Assembly (NCBI RefSeq): GCF_964229645.1
Contig: NZ_CAXREX010000023.1
Location: forward strand, 1-19,177
Source: Nioella sp964229645
GTDB lineage: Bacteria > Pseudomonadota > Alphaproteobacteria > Rhodobacterales > Rhodobacteraceae
Direction: 5' to 3'
DNA length: 19,177 bases
Of the stretch, positions 14,594-19,177 are shown piece by piece. How positions within the stretch are numbered: position 1 is the stretch's first letter; each line of letters starts with the position of its first letter. The position numbers were made by a program, and so were the translations under genes. Below the pieces are notes generated by a model. It was not told where the DNA came from. It made no database searches and was given only the letters and a program-made list of their open reading frames with translations.

Positions 14594-16402
14594 TTACTCC
14601 GCCGCGAGCCCTTCGGTGAACTGAAGCCGCGCGAGCCGGGCATAAAGCCCGTCGCCTTCGACCAGTTCTTCATGAGTGCCCTCGGCAACGATGCGGCCAT
14701 CCTCGAAGACAACGATCCGGTCAGCCTTTTTCACCGTGGCCAGCCGGTGCGCGACGATGAGCGTTGTGCGGTCGGCAGACAGCTCGGCCACCGCCTTTTG
14801 CACGGCAAGCTCGCTTTCTGCATCGAGCGCGCTGGTCGCCTCGTCGAGCAGCAAAACCGGTGCGTCGCGCAGGATCGCGCGGGCAATGGCGATGCGCTGT
14901 TTCTGCCCGCCCGACAGCATGATGCCGCGTTCGCCGACATAGGTCTCGTAGCCCTCGGGAAGGGCGCTGAGGAAATCGTGGGCGGCGGCGGCACGTGCCG
15001 CGGCCTCGACCTCGGCATCGGTGGCCTCGGGGCGTCCAAAGCGGATGTTTTCGCGCGCAGAGGCGGCGAAGATCACCGGATCCTGCGGCACCAGCGCCAT
15101 GGCGTGACGGAAGGTGGCGCGATCCATCTCGCGCAGGTCCACACCGTCGAAGGTCACGCGCCCCGAGATCGGGTCGTAGAAGCGCAGAAGCAGCTGGAAG
15201 ATCGTCGACTTGCCCGCGCCCGATGGCCCGACAAGCGCCACGGTTTCCCCGGGTCTGATGGTCAGGGTGATCCCGTCAAGCGCCTGCTGATCGGGCCGCG
15301 TGGGATAGTGGAAGCGCACGTCTTCGAAGGCAATCGCGCCCCGGCCCGCCTGCGGCAGGGCTCGGCCCTGGTCGGGATCGGCGACGGTGTCGCGCCCGGT
15401 CAGCAGTTCCACGAGCCGTTCTGTCGCGCCCGCGGCGCGCTGCAACTCGCCCCAGATTTCCGACAGGGCGCCGACGGCACCTGCGGTCATGATCGCGTAG
15501 ATCAGGAACTGGATCAGTTCGCCGATCGACATGCCGCCCCCGCGCACGTCGCGCGCCCCGATCCACAGCACGCCGACAACGCCCGAGAAGATCAGCAGGA
15601 TCACGATCACCGTCATCACGGCCCGGGTGCGGATGCGGGTCTTGGCGGCATCGAAGCTGGCTTCGGTCACCCGGCCGAATTCACCCGCCGTGGCCCCTTC
15701 GTTGGTGAAGGCCTGAACGGTCTGCACCGACAAAAGCGCCTCGGACGCCTTGCCGGAGCTTTCCGCGATCCAGTCCTGGTTCTTGCGGCTGAGCGCGCGC
15801 AGGCGGCGGCCCAGAACGACGATGGGCACGATCACCACCGGCACGATCAGGAGAACCAGCCCGGTCAGCTTGGGCGAGGAATAGAGCATCATCCCAAGCC
15901 CGCCGAGGAAGATCAGCGCGTTGCGAAGCGCGATCGAGATCGAGGAGCCGATGACAGACAGGATCAGCGTGGTGTCGGTGGTGATGCGCGAGAGAACCTC
16001 GCCGGTCATGATCCGCTCGAAGAAGGCGGGGCTCATGGTGATCATGCGGTCGAACACGGCTTTGCGGATATCGGCGATGACCCGCTCGCCAAGCCGCGTC
16101 ACCATGTAGTAGCGCAGCCCCGTGCCGATGGCGAGGAGCCCGGCAAGCCCGAGGGCCGCGACGAAATATTTGTCGAGAAGGGTCACGGCCTCGGTCTCGA
16201 ACCCGTCCACCACCCGGCGCACGGCCAGCGGGATGGTCAGAGACACGGCGGCGGTCAGAACCAGGGCGGTCAACGCGCCCGCCATGAGCCAGCGATAGGG
16301 CAGCATGAAGGGCAGAAGTGCCCGGAGCGAGCCGATGCGGCGGGATTTCTCTCGCTCTTGCTCGGTGCTCATCGGCTGCGGCTGGCTGGGGCTGTCGGCC
16401 AT
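14594..16402 (-). CDS. MsbA-like ABC transporter, fused permease/ATP-binding protein
   Basis: A 602-residue half-transporter of the ABCB exporter type. The transmembrane domain spans about residues 35-320 with six helices, and the ATPase domain about 355-595. ATPase motifs: Walker A GPSGAGKST (392-400), Q-loop VPQDP (438-442), signature LSGGQKQR (496-503), Walker B VLLLDEA (516-522) and switch His552. All are intact, so a homodimer should export a hydrophobic substrate (lipid, drug or similar) through the inner membrane. The ATG at 16402 opens MADSPSQ; ATG at 16372 is a possible alternative. Sequence upstream of 16402 in this frame runs through the palindrome chain and is not coding. Substrate and role are not predictable. 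Confidence 0.9.
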   Translation of the reverse strand: MADSPSQPQPMSTEQEREKSRRIGSLRALLPFMLPYRWLMAGALTALVLTAAVSLTIPLAVRRVVDGFETEAVTLLDKYFVAALGLAGLLAIGTGLRYYMVTRLGERVIADIRKAVFDRMITMSPAFFERIMTGEVLSRITTDTTLILSVIGSSISIALRNALIFLGGLGMMLYSSPKLTGLVLLIVPVVIVPIVVLGRRLRALSRKNQDWIAESSGKASEALLSVQTVQAFTNEGATAGEFGRVTEASFDAAKTRIRTRAVMTVIVILLIFSGVVGVLWIGARDVRGGGMSIGELIQFLIYAIMTAGAVGALSEIWGELQRAAGATERLVELLTGRDTVADPDQGRALPQAGRGAIAFEDVRFHYPTRPDQQALDGITLTIRPGETVALVGPSGAGKSTIFQLLLRFYDPISGRVTFDGVDLREMDRATFRHAMALVPQDPVIFAASARENIRFGRPEATDAEVEAAARAAAAHDFLSALPEGYETYVGERGIMLSGGQKQRIAIARAILRDAPVLLLDEATSALDAESELAVQKAVAELSADRTTLIVAHRLATVKKADRIVVFEDGRIVAEGTHEELVEGDGLYARLARLQFTEGLAAE

Positions 16403-16634
16403 GGTCGGGTCCGGTCCTGTTTCGCTTGATCCGGGATAGACCGCCCCCGCCCCCGGCACAAGGCCCCGGCCATGGATCAAATGGGCGCGGGGCGGGAGGG
16501 ATGGGGTCGGCACGCCCATGGCGCGCCGACCCGCGCGATCCGTGGCGGATCGCGGATCATTTTCCGCCGCGGAAAATGCCCGGGGGCGCTGCCCCCGGAC
16601 CCCCGGGATATCTTGTGAACAATGAAGGGGTCTG
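16403..16634. other. Intergenic gap between znuB and the ABC exporter
   Basis: No gene is supported in these 232 bases. They contain the GC-rich leader of the exporter gene (about 16403-16500) and the palindrome chain at 16505-16607. I see no clear promoter for the exporter. Confidence 0.6.
16505..16607. repeat. Second chain of adjacent hairpins, 3' of znuB
   Basis: Four adjacent inverted repeats: A, GGTCGGC/GCCGACC at 16505-16511 and 16525-16531 with an inner CGCC/GGCG stem; B, 9-bp arms at 16534-16542 and 16546-16554 with loop TGG; C, 10-bp arms at 16558-16567 and 16569-16578; D, CCGGGGGC/GCCCCCGG at 16580-16587 and 16591-16598. A direct repeat of CCCCCGG (16592-16598 and 16600-16606) offers an alternative partner for arm D. 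Bridging pairings occur at CGCGCG (16532-16537), GCGGA/TCCGC (16552-16567) and CCCGGG (16579-16584). The layout matches the chain at 11501-11608 although the sequences differ. Confidence 0.75.
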
Positions 16635-17444
16635 TCAGCCGCCCCTGCGAGACGCAAGGCCCTGCAGCGCGCTGGAGATCACGAAGAGAATCGCGGCAAG
16701 GCAGACGATCGAGGGGCCTGTGGGCGTGTCCCAGGCAAGCGAGGCCTGCAACCCGCCGATCACCGACAGGATCCCGATCAGCGCTGCTGCCAGGGCCATG
16801 CGCTCCGGGGTCGAGGCGAAGGGGCGCGCGGTCGCCGCCGGGACGATCAGCATTGCGGCGATCAGGAGCACGCCCACCACCTTGATGGCCACGGCCACGA
16901 CAAGTGCCAGGGCAAGCGTCAGGACCAGTTGCTCGCGCCTTGGGTCGATCCCGGCGGCATGGGCGAGGTCCGGGTTGATGGTGGCCGTCAGAAGTGCCGA
17001 CCAGCGCCACCACAAGAGCCCCAGCACCAGCACCGCACCGCCCCAGATCACGGCCAGGTCGCCCCTGCCAACGGCCAGGATGTCCCCGAAGAGATAGCCC
17101 ATCAGGTCGACCCGCACGCCCGACAGGAATGACACCGCGACAAGGCCGAAGGCCAGCGCGGAATGCGCCAGCACACCCAGGAGCGTATCCATCGCGTAGC
17201 CCCGGTTCGACAAGGTGGACACCGTGAAGGCCATGAGCAGCGAGACCACCAGAACGCCCCCAAAAACCGAGGTTTCGAAAGCCAGGGCCAACGCCACGCC
17301 GAGGATCGCCGCATGTGCCGTGGCGTCGCCGAAATAGGCCATGCGGCGCCAGACCACGAAACAGCCAAGCGGCGCGGCGGCCAGCACGAGGCCGATCCCG
17401 GCCAGGGCGGCACGGATCAGGAAATCGTCGAGCACCGTCATCAT
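16635..17444 (-). CDS. znuB: Zinc ABC transporter permease ZnuB
   Basis: A 269-residue integral membrane protein of the ABC-3 metal-transporter permease family, with about eight hydrophobic segments. The family stretch RRMAYFGDATAHAAILGVAL near the N-terminus and the later VKVVGVLLIAAMLIVPAATA pattern (here starting IKVVG) identify it. It forms the inner-membrane channel of the high-affinity zinc importer with ZnuC and ZnuA. The start ATG at 17444 overlaps the znuC stop (ATGA), so translation is coupled. Two Met codons lie at the start; the first is used here. Zinc rather than manganese is inferred from the neighbouring Zur and His-rich partners. Confidence 0.93.
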   Translation of the reverse strand: MMTVLDDFLIRAALAGIGLVLAAAPLGCFVVWRRMAYFGDATAHAAILGVALALAFETSVFGGVLVVSLLMAFTVSTLSNRGYAMDTLLGVLAHSALAFGLVAVSFLSGVRVDLMGYLFGDILAVGRGDLAVIWGGAVLVLGLLWWRWSALLTATINPDLAHAAGIDPRREQLVLTLALALVVAVAIKVVGVLLIAAMLIVPAATARPFASTPERMALAAALIGILSVIGGLQASLAWDTPTGPSIVCLAAILFVISSALQGLASRRGG

Positions 17445-18196
17445 TCAGCAGCCTCGTGCGGATGGTCGTGGTCGTGATCGTGCCCGTGGTCATGGCTGTG
17501 GTGGTGCTCGTGCCGGTAGAGCGCAAGCGCCCCGCCGGTGCCGGTGCCAAACAGCGCCCGGTATTCGGGGGCGGAGGCGACATGCTCGGGCTCGCCCTGG
17601 CAGCAGATATGGCCATTGAGGCAGATCACCCGGTCCGAGGCTGCCATCACGACGTGCAGCTCGTGGCTGACCATCAGCACCGCGCAGCCATGCGCCGCGC
17701 GCACATCGGCAATCTTCTGGTAGAAGGCGGCCGAGCCCGGCTGGTCGAGCCCCTGCGTCGCCTCGTCGAGGATCAGAAGCTGCGGGTCCGACAGCAGGGC
17801 GCGCGCGAGCAGCACGCGCTGGAACTGCCCGCCCGAGAGGCCCGCCATCTGCCGGGTCATCAGCGCCCCTGCCCCGGCCTCGTCCAGGGCTGCCGCCGCG
17901 GCGGCGTCGTTGACCCGCACGGGCAGGTCGAGAAAGCGGCGCACGGTCATCGGCAGGGTCGGGTCGATGTGCAGTTTCTGTGGCACGTAGCCGATGCGCA
18001 GACCCTTGCCGCGCAGGACCTTGCCCGCGTCGGGGGGCACCGCGCCGATAATGGCGCGCAGAAGCGTCGATTTGCCCGAACCATTGGGCCCGACGATGGT
18101 GACGATCTCGCCCGCGTCGATATCGAAATCGACATGGTGCAGGACCGTGTGCCCGCCCAGTTGAACATTGAGGCCAGTGACGGTCACGAGGCTCAT
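17441..18196 (-). CDS. znuC: Zinc ABC transporter ATP-binding protein ZnuC with His-rich tail
   Basis: A 251-residue cytoplasmic ATPase. Walker A GPNGSGKST (36-44), signature LSGGQFQR (120-127), Walker B LLILDEA (140-146) and switch His178 are present. After the ATPase core the C-terminus carries a histidine/aspartate-rich stretch (229-247) with His at more than half of the positions, likely to bind zinc in the cytoplasm. The ATG at 18196 overlaps the zur stop as ATGA, with AAAGGG upstream. The frame is open to 18601 but that part shadows zur. The gene should be transcribed with zur and znuB from the promoter near 18706-18734. Confidence 0.94.
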   Translation of the reverse strand: MSLVTVTGLNVQLGGHTVLHHVDFDIDAGEIVTIVGPNGSGKSTLLRAIIGAVPPDAGKVLRGKGLRIGYVPQKLHIDPTLPMTVRRFLDLPVRVNDAAAAAALDEAGAGALMTRQMAGLSGGQFQRVLLARALLSDPQLLILDEATQGLDQPGSAAFYQKIADVRAAHGCAVLMVSHELHVVMAASDRVICLNGHICCQGEPEHVASAPEYRALFGTGTGGALALYRHEHHHSHDHGHDHDHDHPHEAAE

Positions 18197-18678
18197 GCCG
18201 CGCCCTTTGCCTGGCAATTGGGGCAGATGCCCTCGGCCTCGGTCACGGTGCGCTCGATCAGGAACCCCGACTGCGCCGCGACGCGGCCAAGGTTGCCCTG
18301 ACCGGGATCGGCCACGCCTTCGGCGACCGCGTTGCAGATGCGGCAGATCAGGATCACCGGGGCGTGGTTTTCGCCTGGATGTGAGCAGGCGGTAAAGGCG
18401 TTCAGGCGCTCGATCTTGTGCGCGAAGCCATGTGCCGTCAGGAAATCGAGCGCACGGTAGGCGACCGGAGGCTGCGAGCCATGACCATCCTCGCGCAACC
18501 TGTCGAGGATCTCGTAGGCGCCAAGCGCGCGGTGCTCTTCGAGCAGGATTTCCAGCACCCGCCGGCGGACCGGGGTGAATTTCAGACCTTGATCGGCACA
18601 ATAGGCCTCGACGGCCTCCAGCCCGCCGGAGCGGCAGGCGGAGTGGTCGTGTCGGTCGAATCCGATGGTGTCGGTCAT
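18193..18678 (-). CDS. zur: Zinc uptake regulator Zur (Fur family)
   Basis: A 161-residue Fur-family repressor. The N-terminal winged helix contains KFTPVRRRVLEILLE and the recognition region QPPVAYRALDFLTAHG (69-84). The C-terminal half has CSHPGENHAP and the two CxxC pairs C112/C115 and C152/C155 expected for the structural zinc site. The pattern, together with adjacent znu genes, points to Zur rather than Fur or Mur. With zinc bound it represses the znu genes. ATG 18678 is chosen because the conserved part begins soon after and a GGGA lies seven bases upstream; the frame runs on to 18759, but that extension would cover the operators. Confidence 0.93.
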   Translation of the reverse strand: MTDTIGFDRHDHSACRSGGLEAVEAYCADQGLKFTPVRRRVLEILLEEHRALGAYEILDRLREDGHGSQPPVAYRALDFLTAHGFAHKIERLNAFTACSHPGENHAPVILICRICNAVAEGVADPGQGNLGRVAAQSGFLIERTVTEAEGICPNCQAKGAA

Positions 18679-18705
18679 GAATCGATCCCGGTGGCAGATC
18701 GGGGG

Positions 18706-18734
18706 TTGATACGTGATGTTATCACGTATATCAA
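18706..18734. promoter_or_regulatory. Symmetric divergent promoter element around the zur/znuA operator
   Basis: TTGATA (18706-18711), 17 bases, TATCAA (18729-18734). The same two hexamers with the same spacing read on the - strand. TTGATA matches the -35 consensus at 5 of 6 positions and TATCAA the -10 at 4 of 6. One element could serve znuA (+) and zur-znuCB (-). Assignment is by eye. Confidence 0.5.
18709..18729. promoter_or_regulatory. Probable Zur operator 1
   Basis: A perfect palindrome: ATACGTGAT (18709-18717), spacer GTT, ATCACGTAT (18721-18729). It lies within the divergent intergenic region, filling the spacer between the promoter hexamers. The GTTATCAC core resembles known Zur boxes; binding is inferred. 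Confidence 0.7.
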
Positions 18735-18742
18735 GCGGGGTA

Positions 18743-18759
18743 ATGTTATAAAGTAACAT
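18743..18759. promoter_or_regulatory. Probable Zur operator 2, at the znuA leader
   Basis: ATGTTA (18743-18748) and TAACAT (18754-18759) with a 5-base spacer. The TGTTATA-type half sites are like the AT-rich Zur boxes of proteobacteria. It sits just after the expected znuA transcription start and 2 bases before the ribosome binding site GGAG (18762-18765). Confidence 0.65.
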
Positions 18760-18770
18760 CCGGAGTCATC

Positions 18771-19177
18771 ATGCTGCGCCTGTCTGTTTTTTCAACTCTC
18801 CTGCTGTCATCCGCTGCCCTGGCGGATGTGCCCGAAGTGGTCACAGATATTGCCCCGATTCATGGGCTTGTGGCGCGGGTGATGGGCGAGCTTGGAGCGC
18901 CCGAGCTGCTGGTGGAACCCGGTGCCTCGCCGCATGGATACGCGCTGCGCCCCTCGCAGGTGGCGGGGCTGCAACGGGCGGACCTGGTCGTCATGATGGG
19001 TCATGAGCTGACACCCTGGCTGGAAGGCCCGGTCGCTCAGCTTGCGGCAGGGGCCGTGGTGATGGAGCTTCTGGACACTCAAGGCACGATGGTGCTCAGC
19101 GCCCGGGAAGAGGCTGCCTTCGAGCCAGACGATCACCATGAGCATGATCACGATCACGCGCATGAAGGCGCGGATCC
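18771..19177 (+). CDS. znuA: Zinc ABC transporter substrate-binding protein ZnuA, N-terminal part (3' end outside window)
   Basis: The reading frame is open from the ATG at 18771 to the window end, giving 135 residues of the periplasmic zinc-binding protein. Residues 1-18 form a signal peptide (hydrophobic core then ALA). The mature start VPEVVTDIAPIHGLVARVMG and the later EPGASPHGYALRPSQ are typical of ZnuA; His55 in the latter is the expected zinc ligand. A His/Asp-rich loop starts at about residue 119 (HH at 122-123), as in ZnuA proteins, where it gathers or senses zinc. GGAG five bases upstream supports the start. The gene is divergent from zur-znuCB and shares its control region. Confidence 0.93.
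   Translation, partial: MLRLSVFSTLLLSSAALADVPEVVTDIAPIHGLVARVMGELGAPELLVEPGASPHGYALRPSQVAGLQRADLVVMMGHELTPWLEGPVAQLAAGAVVMELLDTQGTMVLSAREEAAFEPDDHHEHDHDHAHEGAD

Noticed and set aside
14543..16429. A 628-codon open frame on the + strand opposite the ABC exporter
   Set aside because: Its translation is low-complexity (rich in His, Arg, Gly, Gln, Asp) and it mirrors the exporter, which has all ABC motifs. It is a shadow of high-GC codon bias.
18679..18759. N-terminal extension of zur starting at 18759
   Set aside because: It would run through both operators and both promoter hexamers; Fur-family proteins start close to the ATG at 18678.
19172..19177. GGATCC (BamHI site) exactly at the window end, as if a cloned fragment boundary
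   Set aside because: The first bases of the window are not a matching site, and a six-base site at the end can be chance; znuA simply continues beyond.
1..19177. tRNA, rRNA, CRISPR arrays, insertion sequences, phage genes, attachment sites
   Set aside because: Looked for and not seen: no transposase or integrase frame, no spaced direct repeats, no tRNA-like cloverleaf next to a gene boundary.

Overview
The window looks like chromosomal DNA of a high-GC alphaproteobacterium, most likely Rhodobacteraceae (Roseobacter/Rhodobacter group). Reasons: tightly packed, high-GC genes with ATGA/TGATG stop-start overlaps; a CoA-thioester aromatic degradation cassette with its own branched-chain-type (Liv) ABC transporter; and a zur-znuABC locus with AT-rich palindromic operators. 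This placement is by gene content and was not tested by a search.

Region 1 (1-11501, all + strand) reads as one long operon or two joined operons. It holds the C-terminal part of a MarR regulator, a crotonase-family protein, an acyl-CoA dehydrogenase and a benzoate/aminobenzoate-type CoA ligase. Next come three unexpected genes (cupin, flavin-containing monooxygenase, stand-alone Lrp/AsnC RAM domain). A complete Liv-type ABC importer follows (binding protein, two permeases, two ATPases), then a 4-hydroxybenzoyl-CoA-thioesterase-type protein and a RidA-family protein. The ligase, dehydrogenase, crotonase, thioesterase, Rid protein and transporter together resemble the 2-aminobenzoyl-CoA / salicyl-CoA type of aerobic pathway: an aromatic acid is imported, activated to its CoA ester, dearomatised by a monooxygenase (not in this window, probably upstream), then handled by beta-oxidation-like steps. 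The substrate is inferred, not shown.

Region 2 (11502-12551) is a chain of overlapping short palindromes just after the ridA-like stop codon, then an endonuclease/exonuclease/phosphatase-family gene ending at a strong bidirectional terminator.

Region 3 (12576-16402, - strand) carries a 629-residue acyl-CoA synthetase and an MsbA-like half-size ABC exporter. A second palindrome chain (16505-16607) separates this from Region 4.

Region 4 (16635-19177) is the zinc-uptake locus: zur-znuC-znuB overlapping on the - strand, and a divergent znuA (cut by the window end) on the + strand. The intergenic space contains two perfect-arm palindromes. One fills the spacer of a promoter-like element that reads the same on both strands, so one bound repressor dimer could shut off both directions.

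Most notable for follow-up: the two palindrome chains at 3' ends of operons, the symmetric zur/znuA promoter-operator, the Rid protein lacking the usual arginine, the crotonase lacking both usual glutamates, and the inserted cupin-FMO-RAM module.
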